Below the pieces are notes generated by a model. It made no database searches. It had not been told where the DNA came from and saw nothing but the letters and a program-made list of their open reading frames with translations. From Pseudomonadota bacterium (lineage in GTDB: Bacteria > Pseudomonadota > Gammaproteobacteria > Burkholderiales > Sulfuriferulaceae), in assembly GCA_021795395.1 (NCBI GenBank), contig JAJYPN010000001.1, positions 1 to 64,000 of the forward strand: 64,000 nt of DNA. Reading direction: 5' to 3'. A program made the position numbers and the translations under genes. Below, piece by piece: positions 20,518 through 30,979 of this stretch (position 1 is its first letter; every line of letters begins with the position of its first letter).

Positions 20518-21948
20518 ATGCATACTTTTCTCTGGCACGACTACGAAACCTTCGGCGTCAATCCGCGCCGCGACCGGCCCGCACAGTTCGCCGCCATCCG
20601 CACCGATGCCGAACTCAACGAAATCGGCGAACCGATGATGTGGTATTGCCGTCCTGCACCCGATTATCTGCCCGACCCGCAATCGTGTCTGATCACCGGG
20701 ATTACGCCCCAATCCTGTCTCGCGCTCGGCATGCCGGAATACGAATTTGCCCACCGTATCGAACAGGCGTTTGCGCAGCCGAATACCGTAGGCGCAGGTT
20801 ACAACACGATACGCTTCGACGATGAAGTGACGCGGTTTTTACTGTGGCGCAATCTGCTCGATCCCTATGCCCGCGAATGGCAAAATAATTGCGGCCGCTG
20901 GGATCTGCTCGATCTGGTGCGGGCGACTTACGCCCTGCGGCCGGAAGGCATCCAGTGGCCCCTCAACGCCGAAGGCCGGGTCAGCTTCCGTCTGGAGCAT
21001 CTCACCGCCGCCAACGGACTCGCCCACGAAGCCGCGCACGACGCGCTCTCCGATGTCCGAGCGACCATCGCCCTGGCGCGGCTGATGCGGCAACGCCAAC
21101 CGCGCCTGTTCGACTACTGCTTCAAACTGCATAAAAAAGACGCCGTTGCCGAACAGCTCAGTCTCCATGCCAAACGACCTTTTTTGCATATTACCGGCAT
21201 GGTTCCGGTCGAACGCGGCTGCATCATGCTGGCATGGCCGCTGGCTATCCATCCCACCAACAAAAACGAAATCATCGTCTGGGACCTGGCTTACGATCCC
21301 GCCGAATTATTTACGCTCGACGCCGACGCTATCCGCCATCGTCTGTTCAGCAAAAGCGACTCACTGCCGGAAGGCGTAACGCGCCTGCCGATCAAAAGCG
21401 TTCATCTGAACAAATCGCCGGTTGTCATCGGCCAGCTCAAAACGCTGGATGCCGATCGGGCGCGGCAATGGGAAATCGATATGGAACAGGCGCTGCAATA
21501 TGCTGAATTTTTGCGCGATGCACCCGATCTGACCGCCCTCTGGCAAGAGGTTTATCAGCGCGGAGAAATTGAGGCGGTCGATGTCGACGAAGATCTGTAC
21601 GGCGGATTTATCGGCAATAACGACCGGCGCACCCTGACCAAATTACACGATTTGTCCCCAACCGCTCTGATGCAAACCGATCCCGCTTTCGACGACCCGC
21701 GGCTGGAAGAATTGCTGTTTCGTTATCGCGCCCGCAACTTTCCTGATTTGTTGTCCGTACCGGATACGCAGCGCTGGCAACAATTGCGCGCCGCCAGATT
21801 ATTCGACGGCATGGGCAACGCGCGCACTCTGGAACAGTTGTTCGCGGCGATCGATACGCTGGCTGAAACCGCCGACGAACGTGGCGAAACGATACTGGCG
21901 GAACTGTACGATTACGCGGTGAGCATCGCGCCGGAACGGGAGGATTAA
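20518..21948 (+). CDS. sbcB: Exodeoxyribonuclease I
   Basis: MHTFLWHDYETFGVNPRRDRPAQFAAIRTDAELNEIGEP; HDALSDVRATI. Confidence 0.95.
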   Translation: MHTFLWHDYETFGVNPRRDRPAQFAAIRTDAELNEIGEPMMWYCRPAPDYLPDPQSCLITGITPQSCLALGMPEYEFAHRIEQAFAQPNTVGAGYNTIRFDDEVTRFLLWRNLLDPYAREWQNNCGRWDLLDLVRATYALRPEGIQWPLNAEGRVSFRLEHLTAANGLAHEAAHDALSDVRATIALARLMRQRQPRLFDYCFKLHKKDAVAEQLSLHAKRPFLHITGMVPVERGCIMLAWPLAIHPTNKNEIIVWDLAYDPAELFTLDADAIRHRLFSKSDSLPEGVTRLPIKSVHLNKSPVVIGQLKTLDADRARQWEIDMEQALQYAEFLRDAPDLTALWQEVYQRGEIEAVDVDEDLYGGFIGNNDRRTLTKLHDLSPTALMQTDPAFDDPRLEELLFRYRARNFPDLLSVPDTQRWQQLRAARLFDGMGNARTLEQLFAAIDTLAETADERGETILAELYDYAVSIAPERED

Positions 21949-22098
21949 TCTGAATACTTCCCCTGCAGATTACGATTAGTTAAGGCACAGATTGCCAAGT
22001 GAACGATCTTACCATGATTCGAAACGCAGTCTCGCAAATAAAGATTGATGAAGCTTAGCTATGGGACACCCTTTTCGCAGAAGTGGATTGCCATTTAC

Positions 22099-22245
22099 TT
22101 ACATGGGATTTTCCAAAATGAGATTTACCGTTCTCTCAAACTCTCCAACAAATGCGAGTCCAAGCCCGACATTCGATTTCTCTGCATAAAAAACCGCAGC
22201 ATCCTGTAACTCAGTGAGTGCAAGCGGAACAATGACGAGCTTCAT
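22099..22245 (-). pseudogene. Truncated RelE/ParE-family toxin
   Basis: Minus-strand ORF MKLVIVPLALTELQDAAVFYAEKSNVGLGLAFVGEFERTVNLILENPM* (48 codons); ATGA overlap with the antitoxin stop; ends where a full toxin would continue about 45 more residues. Confidence 0.75.
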
Positions 22246-22466
22246 TTTAATGTAGTGCGGACATGCGCCAGAGCCTCGTCCAACGCAATAACCTGAACCT
22301 TTCCATTTTCGACATCGGCAATTCGACGCTCGGCTTCAGCCGCCCAAGCTTCATCAATCTCAGCGTCTTCATCGAGACTCGCCAGTAATAATTGTGCAAA
22401 TGCTGCGCGTTCACTTGAAGTTAGCTTCAGAGCCTCGGCTTCCAGTGTTTCAAGTTGAATTTCCAT
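22242..22466 (-). CDS. Addiction-module component / antitoxin (TIGR02574-like)
   Basis: MEIQLETLEAEALKLTSSERAAFAQLLLASLDEDAEIDEAWAAEAERRIADVENGKVQVIALDEALAHVR, characteristic of this family. Confidence 0.85.
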   Translation of the reverse strand: MEIQLETLEAEALKLTSSERAAFAQLLLASLDEDAEIDEAWAAEAERRIADVENGKVQVIALDEALAHVRTTLK

Positions 22467-22617
22467 AGCAAGCCCTCCTCCATAGAATCGAACTGAATTT
22501 TACTGCGATTACAATCTGCATGCTAGATATTTGTCCAATGCCAAAAAAATTTCAGAGCTACAATAACTTACAAGAGCGAGCACAGCCTGCTTGCCGGGTG
22601 TGCCCGCGAGCTGGAAG

Positions 22618-22995
22618 TCAGGCGCCAGGGCGCCAGTTAAATTCGACAAGAATGGGACCAGGCGCGTTGCATTGAAAACCGAGTGAGCCACCCACTTCGC
22701 CGATAGGCCTGACGACCTCGACAAACGACGAAGAAAAAGACTCATATAGGCGTAACAATTGACTTTTTTCCTGCAGATTAAAACCTATGTGGAACCCGGT
22801 TGGGTACCTGAGAGTTTCTCCGATCGGTAGCGGGCTCAATGTGAGAGCAAACCCCGCTTCATCGAGCAAGACAATCAGGCCGTCCTCGCGTTCGAAAATA
22901 GACTTAAAACCGAGATGTTCCACGAAAAATGCTTTTGTTACAGCAGTTTGAGGTACAGGGATATCAAGATGATTGAGTTGCATTTCATTCTCCAT
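22618..22995 (-). CDS. VOC family (glyoxalase/bleomycin-resistance-like) protein
   Basis: MQLNHLDIPVPQTAVTKAFFVEHLGF...GPILVEFNW. Confidence 0.85.
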   Translation of the reverse strand: MENEMQLNHLDIPVPQTAVTKAFFVEHLGFKSIFEREDGLIVLLDEAGFALTLSPLPIGETLRYPTGFHIGFNLQEKSQLLRLYESFSSSFVEVVRPIGEVGGSLGFQCNAPGPILVEFNWRPGA

Positions 22996-22996
22996 T

Positions 22997-23011
22997 GAAC
23001 GTTAAACGTTC
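22997..23011. repeat. Inverted repeat GAACGTT-A-AACGTTC directly upstream of the VOC gene
   Basis: 7-bp perfect arms, 1-nt centre. Confidence 0.9.
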
Positions 23012-23061
23012 GGCCCGCCGGGAACGTAGCAACAACAGAAAAAAACCGCTCTCCCGCCCCA

Positions 23062-23096
23062 ACAAGCCGGGCCACGTAAATACGCGGCTCGCTTGT
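23062..23096. repeat. Imperfect hairpin of about 15 bp (ACAAGC...ACGT-loop-ACGT...GCTTGT) in non-coding DNA
   Basis: acaagccgggccacgtaaatacgcggctcgcttgt; outer 6-bp perfect arms, inner arms with one mismatch, one wobble and one opposed unpaired base. Confidence 0.7.
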
Positions 23097-23287
23097 CGCG
23101 GGTCCCGGAGGGGTACAGAGCTTCCTGAATAAGGAAGGAATCGGCCTTACCATACCGATCAACTCTTTTTCGACTGAATAAGTATAAACCAAAGTCAGAC
23201 CCGTTGGTCAATCAGTGCGTAACTTTCAAATTGAGCAGCGCGCCGCTGGTGCCGCGTGCCGTTCGAATACTGAGCCAGGCATGTCGT

Positions 23288-23617
23288 TTAATGAGGAGAC
23301 CCTTTTGAAAATAGATTAAGTATCGCCACGCCGGTGATGATAAACGCAATGCCTACAATTGAAGGGAGATCGAGCGACTGTCGATACACAGCCCACCCCA
23401 CCAGCGCCACCAGCACTATCCCGACGCCAGACCAGATTGCATAAGCAATACCCAACGGTATGACGCGCAAAGTGAGGGTGAGAAAATAAAATGCCGATGC
23501 ATAACCTGCGGCCACGATTAATGAGGGTATCAAGCGGGTAAAACCGTCTGTGGCTTTGAGGGCGGAGGTAGCAATAACTTCCGACACGATAGCGATAGCT
23601 AGATAGATCCAGTGCAT
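23288..23617 (-). CDS. Small multidrug resistance (SMR) family efflux transporter
   Basis: MHWIYLAIAIVSEVIATSALKATDGFTRLIPS...IPLGIAYAIWSGVGIV; catalytic Glu in TM1. Confidence 0.93.
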   Translation of the reverse strand: MHWIYLAIAIVSEVIATSALKATDGFTRLIPSLIVAAGYASAFYFLTLTLRVIPLGIAYAIWSGVGIVLVALVGWAVYRQSLDLPSIVGIAFIITGVAILNLFSKGSPH

Positions 23618-23919
23618 ACACAATTCCTAACGGATGTAAGGGATCTTCTCGTCCTGGCGGGTTAATTGAAAGACTGAAAATAGATAACTGAAACGACGGG
23701 GGATTTGCGCAGACATAAGCGCCTCGCCTGACGCAAGCGTGGGCGATAATACTTAAACGTGCAATGATGAGATTGATACAGTTGCATGCGGTTGTTTGTG
23801 TTTCGGCATCGGCAAAGGTTTGAATCATGCAAAATCGTAAACAAAAAATTTATTATTGTCAAATATCGTCATAAGACGATGCAGCTGCTAAGCTATTGAT
23901 AATTTGACAGATCATTATT

Positions 23920-24696
23920 TTAACGGCCGTTGCCAGCTCTTTGCCGCACCCGCTCGAATACGCATACCGCCAGCGCAGCGCCTGCATTCAACGATTCGAC
24001 GTTGCCGAGCATGGGTATGCTGAACTCGACATGGGCTGCCGCGCGCAATTCCGGCGACAAACCTGCGCCTTCGTTGCCTACGGCAAAAGCCACCGCGCCG
24101 TTCAAATCGGTGTCGAACAGACTGTGCGGCGCATCGAGCACGGCGCAGCATAATTTACCCGAAAAATCACGGACGACGCCGAGCAGATCGGCCTGCTCGA
24201 CAATTTGCGTGGCAAAATGCGCGCCCATTCCGCCGCGCAAGACCTTGGGCGACCAGGCATCGGCGCAGCCCTCCGACAAATACACCGTATCGACCCCGGC
24301 AGCGGCGGCGCTGCGCAGCATCGCGCCCAGATTGCCGGGGTCCTGTATCCGCTCCAGCAGAACGATAAACGATGGTGCCGATAACGGAATTACGCTGGGA
24401 ATATCGATCAGCGCCATCAATCCGGTAGGCGTTTTAACGGGCGACAACGCACTGAATAGACGCGGCGTTAACCGGATAGCCGGGACATGCCGCCATGCCT
24501 CCCATATCAACGGTTCCGACACCGATTCCTCGAGAATAAGCAGCCGCGGCTCGCCGCCATTCTGCAAGTACGCGTGCAGCAAATGTTCTCCGTCGAGCAA
24601 GGTTCGTTGCTGTTCGCGTCGTACGCTGGCGGAATCGGTCAATTTTTTTAAATGTTTATACTGCGGGTTTTGCGGAGAAACGATGATTTCTGTCAT
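23920..24696 (-). CDS. TrmH/SpoU-family RNA methyltransferase
   Basis: LLERIQDPGNLGAMLRSAAAAGVDTVYLSEG; VGNEGAGLS; SIPMLGNVESLNAGAALAV. Confidence 0.92.
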   Translation of the reverse strand: MTEIIVSPQNPQYKHLKKLTDSASVRREQQRTLLDGEHLLHAYLQNGGEPRLLILEESVSEPLIWEAWRHVPAIRLTPRLFSALSPVKTPTGLMALIDIPSVIPLSAPSFIVLLERIQDPGNLGAMLRSAAAAGVDTVYLSEGCADAWSPKVLRGGMGAHFATQIVEQADLLGVVRDFSGKLCCAVLDAPHSLFDTDLNGAVAFAVGNEGAGLSPELRAAAHVEFSIPMLGNVESLNAGAALAVCVFERVRQRAGNGR

Positions 24697-24798
24697 GATT
24701 TAGGAAGGCATTGAAACAGGAAAGGAATGAAATGAGACAGGCGATTGCCATAACACGATAATAAGACAAAGCAACCGAAATAGTGGTCGATCAACCCA

Positions 24799-25443
24799 TT
24801 AATGGGTCAAGCCCGGCAGCAATACGATGAGGCCATCCGCAATAAATTGCACCGCCATTGCCGCCAATAGTAAGCCCATGATACGAGTGCCGATATTCAA
24901 ACCGGTCGTACCGAGCCGATCGCCGATAGGACCTGCCATACGTAAAACCAGCCAGACGATGATTCCGATGGCCGCGATTACGCCGCTCAGCAAAATTTTA
25001 TCGATTAAATTCGTTGCCTGATGTGCATCGACGATGACCAGACTGATAGCGCCCGGTCCCGCCAGCAAAGGAATAGCCAAGGGCACGACCGCGATATCGG
25101 TTTTCGATTCCGCCTCGCGTTTTTCCGCGTCGGTATGGCTGGCCGGACTGGTTTTGGCATGAAACATGGCAATGGCGATCATCAGCACCAGCATGCCGCC
25201 GGCGATTCTGAAAGCCGGTATTCCTATACCGAAAAATGACAGCAGACCGCCGCCTATCCAGACCGATAGAATAAGAATACTGGTCACCGCGATAGCCGCT
25301 TTACGGGCAATGACGTGCATTTCCTGCGTATTACGATCTGCAGCCATACTGAGGAAAATCGGAATTGCACCTACCGGGTTAAGGATGGCGAAAATACCTA
25401 CCATAAATTTTACCTGGCTACTTAGATCCAAAGCAATTGTCAT
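24799..25443 (-). CDS. MarC family membrane protein
   Basis: FAILNPVGAIPIFL; PLAIPLLAGPGAISLVIV; GTTGLNIGTRIMGLLLAAMAVQFI. Confidence 0.9.
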   Translation of the reverse strand: MTIALDLSSQVKFMVGIFAILNPVGAIPIFLSMAADRNTQEMHVIARKAAIAVTSILILSVWIGGGLLSFFGIGIPAFRIAGGMLVLMIAIAMFHAKTSPASHTDAEKREAESKTDIAVVPLAIPLLAGPGAISLVIVDAHQATNLIDKILLSGVIAAIGIIVWLVLRMAGPIGDRLGTTGLNIGTRIMGLLLAAMAVQFIADGLIVLLPGLTH

Positions 25444-25491
25444 GGCAATCTTTTCCAGTAAGCAAATTTGGCGTAGCAAAGGACATACAAA

Positions 25492-26874
25492 TTATGGCAG
25501 AAATACATAACCGTGAGCTATCAGTTCCGGCAAAGCCGATTTCAGGGCATCGAGACATACTTCATCTATCGCTGTTCCGCATTCGCGCTCCATGATGCTT
25601 ATTGCCTCCGGCACCGGAATCGGTCCCCGGTACGGACGCTCGGCGGTAATCGCATCAAATATGTCGGCCACGGTAATAATCCGGGTTTCCTGTGCAATCT
25701 GCGCTGCCGTCAGACCATGCGGATAGCCTTTGCCGTCCAGCCGTTCATGATGTGCAGCGGCAACCTTGGCCAACTCGGCAAAAACAGTCAATCGGGATAA
25801 TATCTGTTCCGAATAAAAAGCATGCGCCTTGACCTGCTCCCATTCTTGCTCATCCAGTTTTCCAGGCTTGTCAAGAACAGCATTGCTGACGCCGAGCTTG
25901 CCGATATCGTGCAACAGTGCAGCTCGATACAAACCCCTCTGCCTGTCTTCGGCAATTCCCATCTGCCTGGCGATCGCCAGGGCATACGCAGCTACGCGAT
26001 TGCTATGGCCGTAGGTATACGGACTTTTGGCGTCGACTACCTGAGCAAAGGCTTCCGCGATGGTATCGAGCCGGTTCTCATCGATTTCGATCACTCTGGA
26101 CTGCGGTTCGAGACCGCAAACCCTGGACTGCAAATCTGCGCTGCCGACCCCTTCCCAGAAGCCGTTTTCATTCTGGGCCTTATCAAAAGCCATCACCAAT
26201 GCGGGATCGAACCAGGTGCCGGAACGTTTTTGTATTTCGGCCAGCGCATAATCCCGGCCACCCGAGGCATGAAATACTTCGACGACTTGCGACAGCAGAG
26301 CGATACGCGCCGATACCGGGATCGCTACGCCAGCCAGACCGAACGGCTTGCCCTTGCCGTTCCAGTGTTCGTCCAGATAGCGCACTCCTAGCGCCACTTC
26401 CTCCTCGAAACCAAGCTGACGAGCAATATCCGCGCCGCGTTCACAGCGGGTCGATACCAGTTCGCGAGCAAAATCCTCGCCATGTTCGGCCAGCGTCAAT
26501 AATTTACTGACGCGCTGATGCAAGGATTTGCCTATACCGGTATGCGATAACACGAATTTTCCGAGTTCGAACAAACTATCCGTATCGATCGATTTGAAAT
26601 CATGTTTGAGCGTACGGTCATCGACGTCGTATATCTGGAACAAACGGGCAGCATTGCTGCTGCAACCGGCGTCTTTCAGCAGCAGCGTATAATAAAGATG
26701 CGACAAGGCTGCGCTCTCCAGACCGTAATGGCTGCCGATATGCATGCCTATCCAGCAACTGCGCAAGCAATGCCCCGGTGGCAAACCTTCGGTCAAATCG
26801 AGGGCATAACTCAATGCGCCGATGATTTCGGATAATAATAACCTGCCGTTCGCCTCCGCTCCCACTGCATTCAT
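25492..26874 (-). CDS. HD-GYP-type HD domain phosphohydrolase
   Basis: HSNRVAAYALAIARQMG...LLHDIGKLGVSNAVLDKPGKL...HHERLDGKGYPHGL. Confidence 0.88.
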   Translation of the reverse strand: MNAVGAEANGRLLLSEIIGALSYALDLTEGLPPGHCLRSCWIGMHIGSHYGLESAALSHLYYTLLLKDAGCSSNAARLFQIYDVDDRTLKHDFKSIDTDSLFELGKFVLSHTGIGKSLHQRVSKLLTLAEHGEDFARELVSTRCERGADIARQLGFEEEVALGVRYLDEHWNGKGKPFGLAGVAIPVSARIALLSQVVEVFHASGGRDYALAEIQKRSGTWFDPALVMAFDKAQNENGFWEGVGSADLQSRVCGLEPQSRVIEIDENRLDTIAEAFAQVVDAKSPYTYGHSNRVAAYALAIARQMGIAEDRQRGLYRAALLHDIGKLGVSNAVLDKPGKLDEQEWEQVKAHAFYSEQILSRLTVFAELAKVAAAHHERLDGKGYPHGLTAAQIAQETRIITVADIFDAITAERPYRGPIPVPEAISIMERECGTAIDEVCLDALKSALPELIAHGYVFLP

Positions 26875-26942
26875 ATAGTTCTCCGCTTATAGTTATCATC
26901 AGCTGTTACGCTGCATAACCGGCTTTCCCGACCGGACAGCTA

Positions 26943-28310
26943 TCAGTTGCGGCGCCAGGTCGTGCCCTGCCCCCCATCTTCCAGCACGATGCCGGCATCG
27001 AGCAACTGTTGACGTATACGGTCGCCTCGCGCGAAATCTTTAACCTTGCGGGCAGCGGCGCGATCGGCGATGAGTTGTTCAATCTGTTCGGTACTATAGG
27101 CTGTTTCGGTCAAGGCTTGCAGATGCCCGGCCGGATCTTTCTGCAGCAAGCCCAGATGCGCTCCGAGATGTTTGAGCAATCCTGCGAAGTGCGGGGATTT
27201 CTGTTTATTCGCTTCATTCGCCAATTCAAACAATACCGCGACGGCCTCAGGGGTATTGAAATCGTCGTCCATGGCCGCTTTGAAACGTGCCGCATACGGC
27301 TCTTCCCAATCCACTTCGACATTTACCGCCGGAACATTGCGCAGGGCGGTATAAAGCCGGTTAAGCGCCTGGCGGGCATCGTCGAGCTGGTGATCGGAAT
27401 AATTCAGGGGGCTGCGATAATGGGCGCGCAAAATAAAAAACCGCAGCGATTCTGCGTCGTATTTGCCCAACACGTCACGTATCGTAAAAAAATTTCCCAG
27501 CGATTTGGACATTTTTTCATTGTCGATGCGTACAAAGCCGTTATGTATCCAATAATTGGCCAGCGCACATCGATGTGCGCCTTCGGATTGGGCGATTTCA
27601 TTTTCGTGATGAGGAAATTGCAAATCCTGACCGCCGCCGTGCAGGTCGAAATGATGGGAAAAATAATGTTCGCTCATCGCCGAACATTCGATATGCCAGC
27701 CCGGCCGGCCTTCGCCCCACGGCGACATCCACGCGGGTTCTCCCGGCTTGGCGGCTTTCCATAAAACGAAATCGAGCGGATCGCGTTTATGCAAGTCGAT
27801 CTCGACACGCTCTCCGGCGCGCAGTTCTTCCAGCGATTTACCGGATAATTTACCGTAGCCCGGAAATTCCCTCACTGCGTAATATACGTCGCCGTTATCG
27901 GCAGGGTATGCCAACCCACGCTCGATCAATACCGAAATCAACGCAATCATCTGCGAAATGAAATCGGTTGCGCGTGGCTCATGGGTAGGCGGCAGCACTC
28001 CCAAAGCGGCGGCATCTTCATGCATCGCCGCAGTATAGCGTTCCGTCAACCTGCCGATGGCCTCGCCGTTTTCTGCGGCGCGCTTGATGATTTTATCGTC
28101 GATATCCGTGATATTGCGTACATATTCCACGACATACCCCGACGAAGCCAGCCAGCGAGCGATCATGTCGAAGACTACAAGTACGCGTCCGTGGCCGATA
28201 TGGCAATAATCGTAGGCAGTAATACCGCAAACATACATACGCACGCGGCCGGATTGCATGGGAACGAAAACCTGTTTTTCCCGACCCATGGAATTATAAA
28301 TTTTCAACAT
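26943..28310 (-). CDS. cysS: Cysteinyl-tRNA synthetase
   Basis: [36 protein letters not shown]. Confidence 0.97.
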   Translation of the reverse strand: MLKIYNSMGREKQVFVPMQSGRVRMYVCGITAYDYCHIGHGRVLVVFDMIARWLASSGYVVEYVRNITDIDDKIIKRAAENGEAIGRLTERYTAAMHEDAAALGVLPPTHEPRATDFISQMIALISVLIERGLAYPADNGDVYYAVREFPGYGKLSGKSLEELRAGERVEIDLHKRDPLDFVLWKAAKPGEPAWMSPWGEGRPGWHIECSAMSEHYFSHHFDLHGGGQDLQFPHHENEIAQSEGAHRCALANYWIHNGFVRIDNEKMSKSLGNFFTIRDVLGKYDAESLRFFILRAHYRSPLNYSDHQLDDARQALNRLYTALRNVPAVNVEVDWEEPYAARFKAAMDDDFNTPEAVAVLFELANEANKQKSPHFAGLLKHLGAHLGLLQKDPAGHLQALTETAYSTEQIEQLIADRAAARKVKDFARGDRIRQQLLDAGIVLEDGGQGTTWRRN

Positions 28311-28396
28311 AAGGATACAAAACAAGCAATGGTTTGATTACGGTGCAATTGTTGTTAAAATCATACTCTCGATTAGCGATCGGCGAGTATATCATA

Positions 28397-28960
28397 ATGA
28401 TCCGGACTGCCCTTGTACCTCTATTTTTCGCCGTTGTTCTCCTTTTTTCCCTGTCCACGCTCGCCGCATCCAGTACGGAATTACAGGAAATCGATCGTTT
28501 ATATCAACATACCCAGTATGCTGCAGCGCTCGACCGCATCGATGCCTATCTTGCTAAAAAACCTAACGATGCGCAAGCCCGTTTTCTCAAGGGCCTGATT
28601 TTGACGGGTCAGAAAAAGACTGCCGAGGCCATGGATATTTTTACCAGTCTGAACGAAGATTTTCCCGAATTGCCCGAGCCGTATAATAACCTTGCCGTGC
28701 TTTATGCCGCGCAAGGACATTACCGCATGGCGCAACGCGCACTGGAGACCGCGGTTCGCATCAATCCGAATTATGCGGTAGCCGAAGAGAATTTGGGCGA
28801 TATTTACGCTAAAATGGCAGGCATCGCTTATAGCAAGGTCATAAAGCTGGACAATAAAAACACTACCGCGTCCGCCAAGCTGGCTCTGATCAAGCAAATA
28901 TTCGTTCCGCGTCCCGTGCCCGTCATGGAAGACAAACTTAACGAAAAACCGGCTGAGTGA
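28397..28960 (+). CDS. TPR-repeat periplasmic protein
   Basis: Signal peptide then TPR-like repeats (PNDAQARFLKGLILTGQKKTAEAMDIFTSLNEDFPELPEPYNNLAVLYAAQGHYRMA). Confidence 0.85.
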   Translation: MIRTALVPLFFAVVLLFSLSTLAASSTELQEIDRLYQHTQYAAALDRIDAYLAKKPNDAQARFLKGLILTGQKKTAEAMDIFTSLNEDFPELPEPYNNLAVLYAAQGHYRMAQRALETAVRINPNYAVAEENLGDIYAKMAGIAYSKVIKLDNKNTTASAKLALIKQIFVPRPVPVMEDKLNEKPAE

Positions 28961-29017
28961 GATTGCCGGAACGGCAGTTGCCAATCATTAACCTTATTAA
29001 AAACAGGAATCCATATC

Positions 29018-29509
29018 ATGGTCAAACTTCATACCAATTTCGGCACCATCACTCTCGAACTGAATGCGGAAAAGGCACCTAAAACAGTAGCCAATTTTCT
29101 CGATTACGTAAACGGCGGTTTTTACGACAACACCATCTTTCATCGCGTGATTGACGGTTTCATGATACAGGGCGGCGGTTTCGAACCCGGCATGAAACAA
29201 AAAGCCACCAATGCCCAGATCGAAAACGAGGCAGCCAACGGACTCACAAACGATGCCTATACCGTGGCGATGGCGCGTACCCCCGACCCACACTCCGCTT
29301 CATCCCAGTTTTTCATCAATGTGAAGAACAACGCGTTTCTGAACTTTACCGCCCCCAATTCCCAGGGTTACGGCTATTGCGTATTCGGCAAGGTAGTGGA
29401 AGGGCAAGATGTTATCGACCAGATTCGCCGGGTTAAAACCGGTAACAAAGCCGGTCATCAGGACGTACCCGTCGAAGACGTAATGATCGAGCGCGCCGAG
29501 GTGGTTTAG
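29018..29509 (+). CDS. ppiB: Peptidyl-prolyl cis-trans isomerase B (cyclophilin)
   Basis: [31 protein letters not shown]...[13 protein letters not shown]. Confidence 0.95.
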   Translation: MVKLHTNFGTITLELNAEKAPKTVANFLDYVNGGFYDNTIFHRVIDGFMIQGGGFEPGMKQKATNAQIENEAANGLTNDAYTVAMARTPDPHSASSQFFINVKNNAFLNFTAPNSQGYGYCVFGKVVEGQDVIDQIRRVKTGNKAGHQDVPVEDVMIERAEVV

Positions 29510-30276
29510 TGCCCGTATCGCCGCACAGCCTTTTTGTTGCCGACCTGCATCTTTGCGACAGCCGGCCCGAAACCAGCCGGCTGTTTATCGACTTTCTGAC
29601 GCGGACCGCTTCCTACGCCGACAGCCTGTACATTTTGGGCGATTTGTTCGAATATTGGCTGGGCGACGATACCCTGAACGTTCCCTTGCACCGCCAGATT
29701 GCGGCAGCGCTAAACGATCTGGCCGGCACCGGTACCAACGTGTATTTCATGCACGGCAATCGTGACTTTCTCATCGCCGGTCAATTTGCCCGCAGTTGCC
29801 GAGCCAGACTGCTGAACGACCCGACATTGGTCGATTTATACGGCACCTCCAGTCTGCTCATGCATGGCGATACCTTGTGTACGGACGATGTCGAGTATTT
29901 GAATTTCCGCAACCAGGTCCGAAACCCCGATTGGCAAAAGCAATTTCTATCGCAACCCTTGCCTGCGCGCACCGCGCTTGCCGAGCAGGCGCGAAACCGC
30001 AGCGAATCGGCGAAACAGGAAAAAGCCGCCGCCATTATGGATGTCAACGAAGCTACCGTCGTCGAGACCTTGCGGCAATACGGCTATCCGAGATTGATCC
30101 ACGGCCATACGCACCGTCCAGCGCGGCACAACGTTACGCTCGACCAACGCATCTGCGAACGCTGGGTTTTGCCGGATTGGTATCAGGGGGGAGGCTATCT
30201 GCACTGCAGCGCAAACGGTTGCGAATTGATCAATCTGGCAGCGTCCTCTGATCCGGCCGGTATCGGGACGACCTGA
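29509..30276 (+). CDS. lpxH: UDP-2,3-diacylglucosamine diphosphatase
   Basis: LFVADLHLCDSRP; LGDLFEYWLGDD; MHGNRDFLIA; LIHGHTHRPA. GTG start overlaps the ppiB stop. Confidence 0.95.
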   Translation: MPVSPHSLFVADLHLCDSRPETSRLFIDFLTRTASYADSLYILGDLFEYWLGDDTLNVPLHRQIAAALNDLAGTGTNVYFMHGNRDFLIAGQFARSCRARLLNDPTLVDLYGTSSLLMHGDTLCTDDVEYLNFRNQVRNPDWQKQFLSQPLPARTALAEQARNRSESAKQEKAAAIMDVNEATVVETLRQYGYPRLIHGHTHRPARHNVTLDQRICERWVLPDWYQGGGYLHCSANGCELINLAASSDPAGIGTT

Positions 30277-30289
30277 CTTTTTTTACCGG

Positions 30290-30979
30290 CTAGCTGTGTT
30301 TTTTATTCAGTTCCACTCCCAGTTGTTTGAGCTTGCGATATAGATGCGTGCGTTCCACGCCCGCATATTCGGCGACACGCGTCATATTACCGTCAGTTTG
30401 AACGATCAGGCGCTCGAAATAATGACGCTCGAAAATGTCCCGCGCTTCGCGCAGGGGCAAATCGAGAGTAAAACCGAGATTTTCAGTTCCATGCAATGCC
30501 GTTGCCGGGCTTGATATTTCTGTATGATCAATCTCGCGCACTTCCGTCTCCACCGATTGCGATACCGGATTCTTTTCCGTGGTTGCGGTAGCTGCTACAG
30601 GTTGAATATGTGTATGCAATAAACCTTGCGCCACGCTATCGAGCAGTTTTTTCAGAGCGATGGGTTTTTCCAGAAAACCGATCGCCCCTATGCGTATCGC
30701 TTCCACCGCTGTATCGATCGTGCCGTGTCCAGACATCATGACGACCGGCATCGTCAACAGACCGCCGTTCAACCACTCCTTCAGCAGACTGATGCCGTCC
30801 GTGTCCGGCATCCAGATATCCAGCAGCACCAGATCCGGACGTGTACGCAAACGATATTCACGGGCCGCCGCCGCGTTTTCCGCCAGCGTGACATCGTAGC
30901 CTTCGTCCATCAGGATTTCCGATAAGAGTTCACGAATGCCGATTTCGTCATCCACCACCAGAATTTCTCTGCTCATCAT
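30290..30979 (-). CDS. NtrX-like response regulator lacking the AAA+ domain (receiver + Fis-type HTH)
   Basis: MSREILVVDDEIGIRELLSEILMDEGYDV...PDLVLLDIWMPDTDGI and C-terminal GNMTRVAEYAGVERTHLYRKLKQLGV; only about 50 residues link them. Confidence 0.88.
   Translation of the reverse strand: MMSREILVVDDEIGIRELLSEILMDEGYDVTLAENAAAAREYRLRTRPDLVLLDIWMPDTDGISLLKEWLNGGLLTMPVVMMSGHGTIDTAVEAIRIGAIGFLEKPIALKKLLDSVAQGLLHTHIQPVAATATTEKNPVSQSVETEVREIDHTEISSPATALHGTENLGFTLDLPLREARDIFERHYFERLIVQTDGNMTRVAEYAGVERTHLYRKLKQLGVELNKKHS

Noticed and set aside
22997-23011. Calling the inverted repeat a genuine attC/attI site
   Set aside because: Only a GTTAAAC-like box is present, with no paired R boxes and no integron integrase in the window; kept only as a hypothesis.
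23002-23211. Overlapping minus-strand ORFs of 69 and 84 aa upstream of the VOC gene
   Set aside because: Two frames over the same GC-rich structured region, no recognisable domain and one ORF overlapping the VOC start; treated as non-coding.
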